From: Rhodanobacter sp. DHG33
GTDB lineage: Bacteria; Pseudomonadota; Gammaproteobacteria; Xanthomonadales; Rhodanobacteraceae
Direction: 5' to 3'
Assembly: GCF_014843005.1 (NCBI RefSeq)
Contig: NZ_JACYXM010000004.1
Span: forward strand, 436,530-500,529
DNA: 64,000 nt
Each line of letters opens with the position of its first letter. Position 1 is the first letter of the stretch. The notes beneath the pieces were generated by a model. The model was given only the letters and a program-made list of their open reading frames with translations. It ran no database searches and was not told where the DNA came from. The position numbers and the translations under genes are program-made. This document shows, piece by piece, positions 35,383-47,132 of this stretch.

Positions 35383-36303
35383 CTATGCCAGGTGCGGATA
35401 CCCGGAGAAATCCAACCGCACTCCGCTCCCTTCCGCACGCAAGCGTGCCGGCACGCCAAACGGCAGAGTGAACTTGTCCGGGACATGGCCGAACGGCAGT
35501 CCATCCAGCACTGGAATATCCACCACGCCGCGGATCTGCGCGAAGGCCGCCGCCAGGCCGTAACCGTTGTCATTGACACCAGATCGGCAATCGGTGAAAT
35601 CGCCGAGGATCAGCGCACGCTGCCGCCCCAGTACGCCGGAAAGGTGCAACTGGTACAGCAGCCGCTCGATGCGGAAAGGCGGCTCGCCCACGTCCTCCAC
35701 GAACAGGATGCCGTCATCGATGCGCGGGAAGTACGGCGTGCCGAGCAGGCTGCACAGCATCGCGAGATTGCCACCCCACAACGGGCCTTCGATATCCAGC
35801 GCATGCTCGCCGCTGCTGTTCCATTCGGCACGGCCTTGCGCTGCGCGAACGGTGCGCCAAAAGTGCGGCAGGGTCAGCTCGCTGAGGGTCTCGGCATCGA
35901 AATCGGGGTCGAACATCGGGCCGCCGAAGGTGACCAGACCGCACTTCGCATGCAGCGCCAGCTGGATCGCGGTGAAATCGCTGTGCCCCACCAGCACGGT
36001 ATTCGTACCGGCCAGTCGCTCGCGCAATGCGTCGTATTGGAGATGTTGCAGCAGGCGCGTGGCCCCGTAGCCGCCACGCAGTGCCAGGGCGATGTCGGGC
36101 AACGCATCCAGCGTGGCAAGCGCGTTGATGTCGGCGGCACGCTCGGCATCGCTGCCGGCATAGCGCTGCTCGACACGATCCAGCACGTCCAGGCCGTCCA
36201 GCGCGCCATCGGCCTCGCGCAGGCGTGCCACGCCGCGTGCAATGGCGGCGCGGTCGCGCGGGTAACCGGAAGGGGCGATCAATCGGACGCGGGTCGCAGG
36301 CAT
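35383..36303 (-). CDS. ldcA: LD-carboxypeptidase (peptidase family S66)
   Basis: 306 residues. Removes the terminal D-Ala from L,D-linked murein tetrapeptides during peptidoglycan recycling. The N-terminal domain begins VRLIAPSGYP and has the nucleophile in VGHSDFTA (Ser108). The C-terminal half has the Glu in FVEDVGEPPFRIERLL and the His in GLPFGHVPDKF, completing the Ser-Glu-His set. There is no signal peptide, as for cytoplasmic LdcA. A MccF-type immunity peptidase shares this fold but would have a different loop and context. It lies after ribB on the minus strand and converges on coaE. Confidence 0.93.
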   Translation of the reverse strand: MPATRVRLIAPSGYPRDRAAIARGVARLREADGALDGLDVLDRVEQRYAGSDAERAADINALATLDALPDIALALRGGYGATRLLQHLQYDALRERLAGTNTVLVGHSDFTAIQLALHAKCGLVTFGGPMFDPDFDAETLSELTLPHFWRTVRAAQGRAEWNSSGEHALDIEGPLWGGNLAMLCSLLGTPYFPRIDDGILFVEDVGEPPFRIERLLYQLHLSGVLGRQRALILGDFTDCRSGVNDNGYGLAAAFAQIRGVVDIPVLDGLPFGHVPDKFTLPFGVPARLRAEGSGVRLDFSGYPHLA

Positions 36304-36466
36304 GGCAACGGTCGGGCTACGGGAGTTCCCGGATTATGCGGGCAGGCGGGGCGCAAGACATGGCCACCCTGTGGCGCACTGCGGCCCATTCCGCAGCAGC
36401 GTGCCCTGTGCGCGATGGCTCGGGCCGCCTGAACCAGGCCCGGGCCATCGCGCAAAATCGCTACCG

Positions 36467-37558
36467 CTACACGTACTCGACCACTTCGAGGCCGAAGCCG
36501 CCCAGCCCCACCAGCTTGCGCGGCGTGCCCAGCACGCACAGCTTGTGCACGCCGAGGTCGGCCAGCATCTGCGCGCCCAGACCGAGCTGGCGCCACTCCT
36601 GCTGCTGCGCCGCCTCCGGCTCCAACGTCGTGGGCTGGCGCTTGAGCCGGGCCAGCAGCGCGTCCGGCGTGTCCTCGCCGGAAAGCACCAGCAGCACGCC
36701 ACGCCCTTCGTCGGCGATGCGGCGCAGTGCGCTGGTGACGGTGAGGCCGAGGTCGTCGCGCCTGAGGTGCAGCACGTCGGACAAGGTATTGCGCACGTGC
36801 ACGCGACTGAGTACCGGCACACCGTCGTCCACCGCGCCGCGCACCAGGGCGTAGTGCAGGCCGTGGCGGATCGCGTCGCGCCAGGCGACGAGCCGGAACG
36901 GACCGAACTCGGTATCAACGTCCTCCTCGTGCACGCGCTGGATGGTTTTCTCGGTTTCCAGCCGGTAGCGAATCAGGTCCGCGATGGTGCCGATCTTGAG
37001 GCCGTGCTTCTGCGCGAACGTCTCCAGTTCCGGACGCCGCGCCATCGAGCCGTCCTCGTGCAGGATCTCGATCAGCACCGCGGCCGGTTCCAGTCCCGCC
37101 AGCGCTGCGAGGTCGCAACCCGCCTCGGTGTGGCCGGCGCGGGTCAGCACGCCGCCAGGCTGCGCGGTGAGCGGGAAGATGTGGCCCGGTTGGGAGAGGT
37201 CCTGCGGCTTCGCGTCGCTCTTCACCGCCACCTGGATGGTGCGCGCGCGGTCGTGCGCGGAGATGCCGGTGGTGACGCCTTCGGCCGCCTCGATCGAGAC
37301 GGTGAAGTTGGTGTGGTACGGCGAGGTGTTGTCGCTGACCATGGGACGCAGGCCGAGCTGCCGCGTGCGCTGCTCGGTGAGCGTGAGGCAGAGCAGGCCG
37401 CGCGCCTCGCGCACCATGAAGTTGACGTCCTCCGGCCGCACCATCTGCGCGGCCATCACGATGTCGCCTTCGTTCTCGCGGTCCTCGTCGTCGAGGATCA
37501 CCACCATGCGGCCGGCGCGCAGGTCGTCGAGGATTTCGGGGATAGTGTTGAAGCTCAT
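36467..37558 (-). CDS. ribB: 3,4-dihydroxy-2-butanone 4-phosphate synthase with degenerate GTP cyclohydrolase II domain
   Basis: 363 residues from MSFNTIPE. Residues 1-205 form a complete DHBP synthase: the acidic loop DDEDRENEGD (23-32), the RAGHTEAGCDLA segment and other active-site stretches are intact. The C-terminal 150 residues align in character with GTP cyclohydrolase II (HVRNTLSDVLHLRR, LGLGAQMLADLGVHKLCVL) but lack the three zinc cysteines of the GDVFGSLRCDC region. That half is therefore very probably inactive in the RibA reaction, as in many gammaproteobacterial RibBA proteins. A separate ribA should exist elsewhere. It follows ribE. Confidence 0.92.
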   Translation of the reverse strand: MSFNTIPEILDDLRAGRMVVILDDEDRENEGDIVMAAQMVRPEDVNFMVREARGLLCLTLTEQRTRQLGLRPMVSDNTSPYHTNFTVSIEAAEGVTTGISAHDRARTIQVAVKSDAKPQDLSQPGHIFPLTAQPGGVLTRAGHTEAGCDLAALAGLEPAAVLIEILHEDGSMARRPELETFAQKHGLKIGTIADLIRYRLETEKTIQRVHEEDVDTEFGPFRLVAWRDAIRHGLHYALVRGAVDDGVPVLSRVHVRNTLSDVLHLRRDDLGLTVTSALRRIADEGRGVLLVLSGEDTPDALLARLKRQPTTLEPEAAQQQEWRQLGLGAQMLADLGVHKLCVLGTPRKLVGLGGFGLEVVEYV

Positions 37559-37578
37559 GGGTATGTCCGTGGTGTGTC

Positions 37579-37690
37579 CCTTCTCCCCTCGGGAGAAGGT
37601 GCCCCGCAGGGGCGGATGAGGGTGCGGGCAGAGCGAAGCGTGACACTTCGCCCGGACCCTCACCCCAACCCCTCTCCCGGCGGGAGAGGG
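37579..37690. repeat. REP-like palindromic element (copy 2)
   Basis: It fills the gap between ribE and ribB. Three hairpins are visible: CCTTCTCCC with GGGAGAAGG (37579-37599), GCGAAG with CTTCGC in the middle, and CCCTCTCCC with GGGAGAGGG (37670-37690). The outer arms also pair with each other in inverted orientation, including GATGAGGGT and ACCCTCACC. The same signature recurs at 41.6 and 47 kb. Confidence 0.75.
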
Positions 37691-37699
37691 CCTTCGAAG

Positions 37700-38341
37700 T
37701 CAGGCGAAGCCGTGCTGCTTGAGGAAGGCCTCGTCGAGCTTGGGCGCTTCGCCGCCGCCGATCAGCCGTTCGACGTAGCGCGCAATCACGTCCACCTCGA
37801 TGTTCACCGCATCGCCCGCGCGCTTCGCGTGGAAGGTGGTGCGCTCGACGGTGTGCGGAATCAGGTTCACGCCGAAGCGGTTGCCGCCCACCTCGTTCAC
37901 GGTGAGGCTGGTGCCGTCGATGCACACCGAGCCTTTCGCGGCGATGTAGCGCGCCAGGTTGGCCGGCACTTCGAAGGTCCAGCGCTGCGAGCGCCCGTCG
38001 GGCGTCACCGCCGCCACCTTGCCCAGGCCATCGACGTGGCCGGAAACGAGGTGGCCGCCCAGGCGGTCGGCCAGGCGGAGCGCCTTTTCCAGGTTCACCG
38101 GGTCACCGGCCTTGAGCCCGCCCAGCGTGGTGAGCGACAGCGTTTCGTTGGAGACGTCGGCGGCGAAACCACGCGCTTCCAGCGTCACTGCGGTGAGGCA
38201 CACGCCGGAGACGGCGATGGAATCGCCGAGCTGCACATCGGCAAGGTCGAGGTCGGCGGTATCGACGTGCAGGCGCAGGTCGCCGCCGCGCGGTTCGAGC
38301 CGCGCGATGCGGCCCACGGTCTGGATGATGCCGGTGAACAT
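37700..38341 (-). CDS. ribE: Riboflavin synthase, alpha chain
   Basis: 213 residues. Dismutates two 6,7-dimethyl-8-ribityllumazines to riboflavin. The start MFTGIIQTVGRI is universal in the family, with GGGAGG upstream. Two homologous lumazine-binding repeats follow, with VCLTAVTLEARGFAADVSNETL in the first and GTSLTVNEVGGNRFGVNLIPHT in the second. The gene lies just downstream of an FMN riboswitch, so its expression should fall when FMN is plentiful. The REP-like element separates it from ribB, which is probably in the same transcript. Confidence 0.97.
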   Translation of the reverse strand: MFTGIIQTVGRIARLEPRGGDLRLHVDTADLDLADVQLGDSIAVSGVCLTAVTLEARGFAADVSNETLSLTTLGGLKAGDPVNLEKALRLADRLGGHLVSGHVDGLGKVAAVTPDGRSQRWTFEVPANLARYIAAKGSVCIDGTSLTVNEVGGNRFGVNLIPHTVERTTFHAKRAGDAVNIEVDVIARYVERLIGGGEAPKLDEAFLKQHGFA

Positions 38342-38467
38342 CAGCGCAGCCTCCCGGAGAAGACCGCCACGGCATGGGGTACAAGCAGGATCATGAAACG
38401 TTCTCCGTGCAAACGAGCGAGAACGCCCCAAGGCATGAGGCCGCCGCACGGCAGGGCCGCGCGTCGA

Positions 38468-38645
38468 ACCGTCTTCTTTCATCCGGACTGTGTGCCGCCC
38501 CGGCGAACCGGAATGGCCTGACCGTCGGCTCCGGCATCGGACCGGATCTGCTGACCCTTCGCCGTGCGGCGAAGGCGCTCGCGGGCTCGTGTCCTAGTGG
38601 ACACCTACCGCCGGTGGGGAATTCCACCCCGCCCTGAAGACGTTG
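38468..38645 (-). ncRNA. FMN riboswitch (RFN element) upstream of ribE
   Basis: Read on the minus strand, the conserved blocks appear in order: TTCAGGGCGGGG, GGAATTCCCCACCGGCGGTA, AGCCCGCGAGCG, CCGACGGTCAGGC and finally GTCCGGATGAAAGAAGA. A variable stem (GGTGTCCACTAGGACACGAG) fits the family. It ends about 125 bases before the ribE start. It should control ribE and the genes downstream of it, not ribD, which lies upstream on the same strand. Confidence 0.95.
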
Positions 38646-38755
38646 AACATCACGCCGGCCTCGACGGCCGACGGCGGAAGTCTAGCATCAATGCCTTCGA
38701 GGCCACCCCGGGCGACAGCGCGACGCAGCGTTTCCGCTGGCGCACGACGCCACGA

Positions 38756-40369
38756 TCAGCCTGCCGGAGGCGGTGCGAATTCCAGCACGGTGATCTCGCG
38801 TCCCAGCGCCGTCGTCTGCTGCGGCCGGCCTAGCTCCACAAGCTTCGCCTCGAAACCTGCCAGACTTTCACGCTGCCCCAGCGCCGAGCGTCCGTTCACC
38901 GCCCATACCCGGCTGCCCTGTTTCCAGCGCGCCACGGCCAGATCCAGCTGACCGGTCACCAGGGCCTTGCTGTCCAGCGGCGGCTGGCCGCGCGGCTGCA
39001 GGGTAGCCAGCATCGTGGGGGCGTTCGGATCGTCCACGTAGATCGTGTCGCCGGGCTGCGCCACCGTCGCCAGCATGGCAGCCGTGCGATCCCAGCGCGG
39101 CTTGGCCTCGACGCGATAGACCGGCCACAGGTTGAGCAGACACAGCAGCGACAACGCCACCGCCGCGAGCGGCCGCCACCGGCGCGGCAGCGCGGCGGCA
39201 CCTATGCCGGCCAGCACGAAGAACGGCACCGCGCTCCACAGCAGGTAGCGCGGCACCAGCATCGGCTTGACCAGCGATACCGCCAGTAGCGACAGGGGGA
39301 GCACGGCGAAGGCCAGGCCCAGCACACGCCCTTCCAGGTGCCCGCGCAGACGGAACAGCCCCAGCCCGCAGAGCGCCGCCACGCAGGGCGAAAGCACGGC
39401 CACCCCGGCCGGCATCAGGCCGAACTGCACCACCTCGGCGGGACGCATCAGATAGGTGCTGCCGGCCACCACCCACAGCCCGTGCCAGCTCAACGCAGGT
39501 ACCCAGTCGAAGACATCGAGCATGCGCGCGCTGCTGGCCACATAGATCGCCAGGTAGAACGGCAGGCAACACGCCAGCACGAGTGCCTGCGTCCATAGCC
39601 AGATGCGGCGGAATCCATGCGCTGCGGCAGGCGGGTGCGCCGCGCGCAGGTACCTCCAGATGCAAAACAGCACCGCATTGGACGCCAGCAGCCACGGCAT
39701 CGCGTCGCCCAGCAGGTCCAGCGCGCCGATGGTCCCGGCAAGCCAGGCCGTCCATTCCAGTCTCAGGCCGCCCGGACGGCGCCAGCCCAGGGCGGCGCGT
39801 GCCGGCTGCCGCGCCAGCCCAGCCAGGCCCCACAGTGCGATCGCGATCAGCAACAGCAGCAGTGTGTACGAACGCGCCTCCTGGCCGTACTGCACCTGGG
39901 TCGGCGCAAGCGCCATCAGCAGCGCGGCCACGCCGCCGGCGAAACGCCCGGCAACGCGTCGCCCGATCGCGAACACCACGCCGACCGACAGCGCGCCGAA
40001 CAGCGCCGACGGCAGGCGCAGCGCGGCAAAATCCGGCTGCGGCGGCATCAACGAGCGCAGCAGAAGGAAATAATTGGGCATGTGTCGGTTGGCGAAGCTG
40101 TCGGCGATCAGCGCCGCGGTATCCAGGTGGATGCGCTGGTAGGTGAACACCTCGTCCAGCCAGAACGGCTGATGGCCCAGCCGGATGCAGCGGGCGGCCA
40201 AGGCCAGCAGCGACAGCAACACCAACCACGCCCAGTCGCGAATGGACCAGCCGGCTCCGCCCGCCACGGGCCGTCGCTCCCCCACGAACGAGGGCAACGG
40301 GGGGCGCAAGGCAGTATCGGCGTATATCGACGGCATGGCGGACGGCAGTATCGGAGACTCTCGGTTCAT
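38756..40369 (-). CDS. GT-C family membrane glycosyltransferase (ArnT/GT39-like)
   Basis: 537 residues from the ATG at 40369; an ATG at 40336 is an alternative. About eleven membrane helices are present. The first large loop has RLGHQPFWLDEVFTYQRIH, whose Asp-Glu pair is at the place of the catalytic acid in ArnT-like enzymes, and YGQEARSYTLLLLLIAIAL follows, a common pattern in bacterial glycosyltransferase family 39 proteins. The C-terminal 120 residues form a periplasmic domain. Substrate unknown. It sits inside the riboflavin gene cluster between ribD and the FMN riboswitch, where no sugar enzyme is expected. No signal peptide apart from the first helix. Confidence 0.82.
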   Translation of the reverse strand: MNRESPILPSAMPSIYADTALRPPLPSFVGERRPVAGGAGWSIRDWAWLVLLSLLALAARCIRLGHQPFWLDEVFTYQRIHLDTAALIADSFANRHMPNYFLLLRSLMPPQPDFAALRLPSALFGALSVGVVFAIGRRVAGRFAGGVAALLMALAPTQVQYGQEARSYTLLLLLIAIALWGLAGLARQPARAALGWRRPGGLRLEWTAWLAGTIGALDLLGDAMPWLLASNAVLFCIWRYLRAAHPPAAAHGFRRIWLWTQALVLACCLPFYLAIYVASSARMLDVFDWVPALSWHGLWVVAGSTYLMRPAEVVQFGLMPAGVAVLSPCVAALCGLGLFRLRGHLEGRVLGLAFAVLPLSLLAVSLVKPMLVPRYLLWSAVPFFVLAGIGAAALPRRWRPLAAVALSLLCLLNLWPVYRVEAKPRWDRTAAMLATVAQPGDTIYVDDPNAPTMLATLQPRGQPPLDSKALVTGQLDLAVARWKQGSRVWAVNGRSALGQRESLAGFEAKLVELGRPQQTTALGREITVLEFAPPPAG

Positions 40370-40424
40370 CCAACGCCGCGAATGTTTCAGCGTTGTCTCC
40401 GCCGCTCCGGACGTTGGGTGCCGT

Positions 40425-41549
40425 TCAGTCGGGCAACGCAGCTTGGGGCTGTGCCGCCTGCGGCCGCAGGCGCAGCCGCCAGTCCGCACCAAGCGAGCGC
40501 TGGTCCGTCACCGTGAGCCGCCAGCGCTCGGCCATCGACGCCAGCGGCGGAAGTTCCAGCAACGCGTGCGCATGGTCGCCGAGCAGGACCGGGGCGATAT
40601 AGAGCAGCAGCTCGTCCACGCGGCCGGCGCCCAGCAGGGCGCCGCTCAGCCGGGAGCCGGCTTCCACGTGGAGTTCGTTGACGTCGAGAGTCGCCAGCAG
40701 CGCCAGCACGGCGTCCAGGTCGAGCCGCCCGTTTCCGTCCAGTGGCACGCCGGCATGGCGCACGCCCTCCGGCGCATCGGGCGGCGGTGCCCGTCGCGCA
40801 TCGTGGATACACAGGGTGGGCGCAGCGGCGTCCATCACGTGGAAGTGCGCCGGCACGCGCAGGTCGCGGTCCAGCACCACCCGCAACGGCGGCGTGAAGG
40901 CTTCGTCCGGCGGCAGGCGCACGGTGAGATGCGGGTCGTCCGCCAGCACGGTGCCGCTGCCGGTGAGGATGGCGCTGCTGCGCGCCCGCCAGCGTTGCAC
41001 ATCGGCACGGGCGGCTTCGCCGGTGATCCATTTCGATTCGCCGTTGGCCAAGGCGGTGCGGCCATCCAGACTCATCGCCAGCTTTACCCGTACGAAGGGA
41101 CGGCCGCGCTCGATGCGGCTGAAGAAACCGACGTTGAGTTCGCGCGCCTCGTCGCGCAGCAGCCCGGTGTCGACGGCGATGCCGGCGGCACGCAGCTTTG
41201 CGATGCCGCGACCCGCCACCTGCGGAAACGGGTCCTCCGCCGCGACCACCACGCGCGCCACTCCCGCGGCAATCAGCGCGTCCGCGCAGGGCGGCGTGCG
41301 GCCGTGGTGGGCGCAGGGCTCCAGCGTCACGTAAGCAGTAGCACCGCGCGCACGTTCGCCGGCCTCGCGCAGCGCATGCACCTCGGCATGCGGGCCGCCT
41401 GCGCGCTGGTGCCAGCCGCTGCCCACCACGTCGGCGCCATGCGCGATCACGCAGCCCACGCGCGGGTTGGGCTGCGTGGTGTTCAAGCCGCGCGCGGCAA
41501 GGCGCAGGGCTTGCGCCATGTGCAGGTGATCGACGGCAGTAAAGGTCAT
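40425..41549 (-). CDS. ribD: Bifunctional riboflavin deaminase/reductase
   Basis: 374 residues. The N-terminal deaminase has the zinc set HAE (54-56) and Cys79/Cys88 in PCAHHGRTPPC. The C-terminal reductase (about 150-370) has VKLAMSLDGRTAL, ITGEAARADVQRWRARS and VNELHVEAGSRLSGALL. It carries out the second and third steps of riboflavin synthesis. It follows nrdR after a REP-like element and precedes the GT-C gene. It is upstream of the FMN riboswitch, so this copy is not obviously FMN-controlled. Confidence 0.96.
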   Translation of the reverse strand: MTFTAVDHLHMAQALRLAARGLNTTQPNPRVGCVIAHGADVVGSGWHQRAGGPHAEVHALREAGERARGATAYVTLEPCAHHGRTPPCADALIAAGVARVVVAAEDPFPQVAGRGIAKLRAAGIAVDTGLLRDEARELNVGFFSRIERGRPFVRVKLAMSLDGRTALANGESKWITGEAARADVQRWRARSSAILTGSGTVLADDPHLTVRLPPDEAFTPPLRVVLDRDLRVPAHFHVMDAAAPTLCIHDARRAPPPDAPEGVRHAGVPLDGNGRLDLDAVLALLATLDVNELHVEAGSRLSGALLGAGRVDELLLYIAPVLLGDHAHALLELPPLASMAERWRLTVTDQRSLGADWRLRLRPQAAQPQAALPD

Positions 41550-41732
41550 GCTTGTCTTCCTCTCCCCTCCGGGGAGTCATGCCTGTCTTCCTCTCCTCTC
41601 CGGGGAGAGGAGCGAGGTGAGGGGACGGGGCTGCCGATAGTGTCGCATCGGAGTGCGCTTCGAAGGCTGCTAGAGGCAAGATTGGCACCTCACCCCAGCC
41701 CTCCGCCCGGAGGGAAGAGGGAGAAAGAGGGG
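41550..41732. repeat. REP-like palindromic element (copy 3) with a partial tandem duplication
   Basis: Fills the nrdR-ribD gap. The unit CATGCTTGTCTTCCTCTCC with CTCCGGGGAG is followed at once by a near-copy (CATGCCTGTCTTCCTCTCC with TCTCCGGGGAGAGG). Then come GAGGTGAGGGG and, 80 bases on, the inverse CACCTCACCCC and CCCTCCGCCCGGAGGGA. The outer arms form a long imperfect inverted repeat like copies 2 and 4. Confidence 0.75.
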
Positions 41733-42263
41733 TCAGCTCTTGCGGGGACGGCGCGGCTCTGCGCCTTCGCCGCCGCCCAGCAGCGACAGCTGCAGCTTCT
41801 CCAGCTCGGGCAGGTCGTGCTCCAGCCGCGCGATTTCCTCGAGGAAGGCCTGCACGTCCTCGAACTTGCGGTAGACCGAAGCGAAACGCACGTAGGCCAC
41901 CTGGTCGAGCTTCTTCAGCTCGCGCATCACCAGTTCGCCGACCTGGCGCGAGGGTATCTCGCGTTCGCCGCTGCGGCGCAGGTCGTTGATGATCTCGCGC
42001 ACCGCGCTGTCCACGTTGTGGCTGGCCACCGGGCGCTTCTGCAGCGCGCGCTCGAAGCTCACCCTGAGCTTGCGCTCGTCGAAGGCCTCGCGCCGCTCGC
42101 CGCTCTTCACGATGGCCGGCAGCTTGAGCTCCGCCGTCTCGAAGGTGTTGAAGCGTTCGCCGCACTGCGGACACTCGCGGCGACGGCGCACGGTGGAGCC
42201 GTCGTCGGTGAGGCGCGAGTCGATCACGCGGGTGTCTTCGTGCTGGCAGAAGGGACAGTGCAT
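41733..42263 (-). CDS. nrdR: Transcriptional repressor NrdR
   Basis: 176 residues, slightly longer than the usual 150-160 because of a Gly/Arg-rich tail ([14 protein letters not shown]). A zinc ribbon (Cys3, Cys6, Cys31, Cys34) precedes an ATP-cone domain ([19 protein letters not shown] onward, to about 140). NrdR binds NrdR boxes upstream of ribonucleotide reductase genes and senses ATP/dATP. The glyA-nrdR-ribD order is conserved across gammaproteobacteria, here with one extra gene between glyA and nrdR. Confidence 0.97.
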   Translation of the reverse strand: MHCPFCQHEDTRVIDSRLTDDGSTVRRRRECPQCGERFNTFETAELKLPAIVKSGERREAFDERKLRVSFERALQKRPVASHNVDSAVREIINDLRRSGEREIPSRQVGELVMRELKKLDQVAYVRFASVYRKFEDVQAFLEEIARLEHDLPELEKLQLSLLGGGEGAEPRRPRKS

Positions 42264-42264
42264 G

Positions 42265-42963
42265 TCAGCGAGTGTCGATCATTGCCTGCACGAATGCACG
42301 TACCGGCGGCGGGAGCCGATCTTGCAGCGCACCACGCTCGTGCTGGAACAGCGTAACGACGAAAAACGGATGGCCGTCCAATTCCAGGCCGCGCACGTCA
42401 CCGGCGCGATCCATCGCGCTGATGCGCAGCGGGCCATCGGCCAGCACGGCGCGGAATTCGGGATTCAACCCGTAGTTGCAGTGGTAGCCCTCGGCGATCT
42501 CGGTGACGCCATAGGCTTTCGCCAGGCGGGAGCCCTCGACCAGCCGCAGGTCGTCGGTCACCTCGACCAGCGAGCACGAGAGCGGCACGATGACCTGGCG
42601 CTGCGCATCCGGCGCGGTCTCGGCATGCTCGGCGTCGTGCCAGTCCAGCACGTTGCGCGCGTATTCGATCACCGCGTGTTGGAAACCGCCGCACGTACCC
42701 AGGAAGGGTACGTGCCGTTCGCGCGCCATGCGGATGGCCGCCAGCGCGCCATCCATGTCGCGGTAAGGGCTGGCCGGCACGCACCAGAGCCCGTCGAACT
42801 CCGCCAGCGCAGCGCCGTTGCCGATCGCATCGGTCGGCAACCACACCGGCTCGATCGTCGCCTCGCAAGCCTCGGCCGCCAGCTGCAGCGCCAGCGGGAT
42901 GGCGCGATGGGCGATCACCCCATCGTTGCGATCGCCGATCAGTCCGACCTGCAGGGCTGGCAT
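42265..42963 (-). CDS. Stand-alone class I glutamine-amidotransferase-like protein (CTP synthase C-terminal-like)
   Basis: 232 residues. Similar in layout to the amidotransferase half of CTP synthase: [16 protein letters not shown] at the start (as in the PyrG linker), the nucleophile elbow [20 protein letters not shown] (Cys91) and a His-Glu pair in LFQHERGAL (His208, Glu209). There is no synthetase domain. Databases call such proteins CTP synthase C-terminal region-related; their substrate is unknown. The elbow cysteine codon is TGC. It ends two bases before nrdR and starts 11 bases after glyA ends, so it belongs to the glyA-nrdR operon. Confidence 0.85.
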   Translation of the reverse strand: MPALQVGLIGDRNDGVIAHRAIPLALQLAAEACEATIEPVWLPTDAIGNGAALAEFDGLWCVPASPYRDMDGALAAIRMARERHVPFLGTCGGFQHAVIEYARNVLDWHDAEHAETAPDAQRQVIVPLSCSLVEVTDDLRLVEGSRLAKAYGVTEIAEGYHCNYGLNPEFRAVLADGPLRISAMDRAGDVRGLELDGHPFFVVTLFQHERGALQDRLPPPVRAFVQAMIDTR

Positions 42964-42973
42964 GCCGGGGCGC

Positions 42974-44242
<1,269 letters not shown>

Positions 44243-44290
44243 TCGAACCTCGTGGATCCGGGGATGGGAAAAGGGGCCGCCCATGATAGC

Positions 44291-44311
44291 GCAGCCGGTG
44301 CACCCGGCTGC
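44291..44311 (-). terminator. GC-rich hairpin between the TSUP permease and glyA
   Basis: A perfect 8-bp stem (GCAGCCGG with CCGGCTGC, five-base loop) lies just after the permease stop. No T-run follows on the minus strand, so it is only a weak terminator candidate. Confidence 0.35.
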
Positions 44312-44332
44312 GAATAGCCGTCCGGACGCGGT

Positions 44333-45106
44333 TCACTGCTTGACGAACAGCCCCACGGTCAGCGCGATGCCGATGCACACCACGATCACGCGCAGCACCT
44401 TTTCGTTGACCCGGCGCAGCAGGTAGGCGCCGATCTGGCCGCCGACGATGGCCGGCACCGCCACGCAGGCGATCAGCAGCCACGGCAGCGTATGCGCCTG
44501 CAGCATGAAGATCACCACCGCCGCCGCGTTCATCACGGCCGCCAGCACGTTCTTGGTGGCTCCGGCCACGCGCACGGCCAGCCCCGCCGCCGTCAGTGCC
44601 GCCAGCATCAGGATGCCGATGCCGGCGCCGAAATAGCCCCCGTAGATGGCAATGCCGATCTGGGCGGCCAGCGCGGCCTTCCGCCCCAGCGCAGGCGGCT
44701 CGCCTTCCTTGCGCGGCTTGCGGAAGAAACTGCCCCAGGCAAATACCACGGTGGCAAACAGCACCAGGAACGGCACCAGCCGGGTGAACAGGCTGACCGG
44801 CGTCACCAGCAGCAGCACCGCGCCCGCCGCGCCGCCGGCGAGACTGATCCAGAACAGCGTGCGGAACGACAGCCCCTCGGCGCCGGAAACCTGCTTGCGC
44901 CCGGCCAGCCCGGTGGTCACCTGCCCCGGGAACAGCGCGATAGTCGAGGCGATGTTCGCCGCCCGCGGGTCGAGGCCGGCGAACAGCAGCGCCGGGAACG
45001 TCATGAACGAACCGCCGCCCGCCAGCGCGTTCTGCACGCCGGCGGCGAACGAGACGAGGATGAGCAGGGGCAGCGACCAGGCGGCGGGCATCGGCATCGG
45101 GTCCAT
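44333..45106 (-). CDS. TSUP/TauE-SafE family membrane permease
   Basis: 258 residues from MDPMPMPAAW. Seven or eight hydrophobic helices, with the typical N-terminal repeat motif FAAGVQNALAGGGSFMTFPALL and the inverted second copy IGIAIYGGYFGAGIGILMLAAL. The family exports or imports sulfur-containing or small organic acids such as sulfite, sulfoacetate and sulfolactate. A sulfoquinovose pathway lies 22 kb away, but nothing ties the two together beyond that. It diverges from ettA with 140 bases between them. Substrate unknown. Confidence 0.9.
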   Translation of the reverse strand: MDPMPMPAAWSLPLLILVSFAAGVQNALAGGGSFMTFPALLFAGLDPRAANIASTIALFPGQVTTGLAGRKQVSGAEGLSFRTLFWISLAGGAAGAVLLLVTPVSLFTRLVPFLVLFATVVFAWGSFFRKPRKEGEPPALGRKAALAAQIGIAIYGGYFGAGIGILMLAALTAAGLAVRVAGATKNVLAAVMNAAAVVIFMLQAHTLPWLLIACVAVPAIVGGQIGAYLLRRVNEKVLRVIVVCIGIALTVGLFVKQ

Positions 45107-45246
45107 AGGCAACGAGACGCCATTCTGCCAGCGCGGCGCGCCCGCCATGGCGGGAAAAGGGGCTATCGGCGATAATTGGCGGTCTTTGTTTTCCCCTGCC
45201 TGCCCAGACCGCCTTCGCGGCCTGCGGGCTGCCCTGAGGAGCACCC

Positions 45247-46908
<1,662 letters not shown>

Positions 46909-46924
46909 GCACGGCTCTTTGCGT

Positions 46925-47115
46925 CTGCCTCCTCTCCCCTCCGGGACGCGGGGAAGGGCCATGGATGGCCCTGCTCTGAGGAGCGAGGAAGAGGATTGAG
47001 GTGAGGGGCCACGGCTGGCCCCGATCTCCAGAAGAACAGCACCATCATCAAGGCGACAACGCAAGATTGTCCCCTCACCCCGACCCACTCCCCGGAGGGG
47101 AGAGGGAGCAAAAAC
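46925..47115. repeat. REP-like palindromic element (copy 4)
   Basis: Lies between ettA and pyrF. It contains CTCCTCTCCCCTCCGGGA, GGGCCATGGATGGCCC (a short hairpin), GAGGTGAGGGGCCA, and in the opposite orientation CCCCTCACCCCGACC followed by CTCCCCGGAGGGGAG. The ends pair over nearly 190 bases. The pyrF ribosome site begins directly after it. Confidence 0.75.
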
Positions 47116-47132
47116 GCGACGAGGAGATTCCG

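Noticed and set aside
36302-38521. A 739-codon plus-strand frame across ribB and ribE
   Set aside because: It is antisense to two enzymes and crosses the REP-like repeat. No domain is recognisable.
42683-42697. Selenoprotein idea for the CTP-synthase-like amidotransferase
   Set aside because: The nucleophile codon is an ordinary TGC cysteine.
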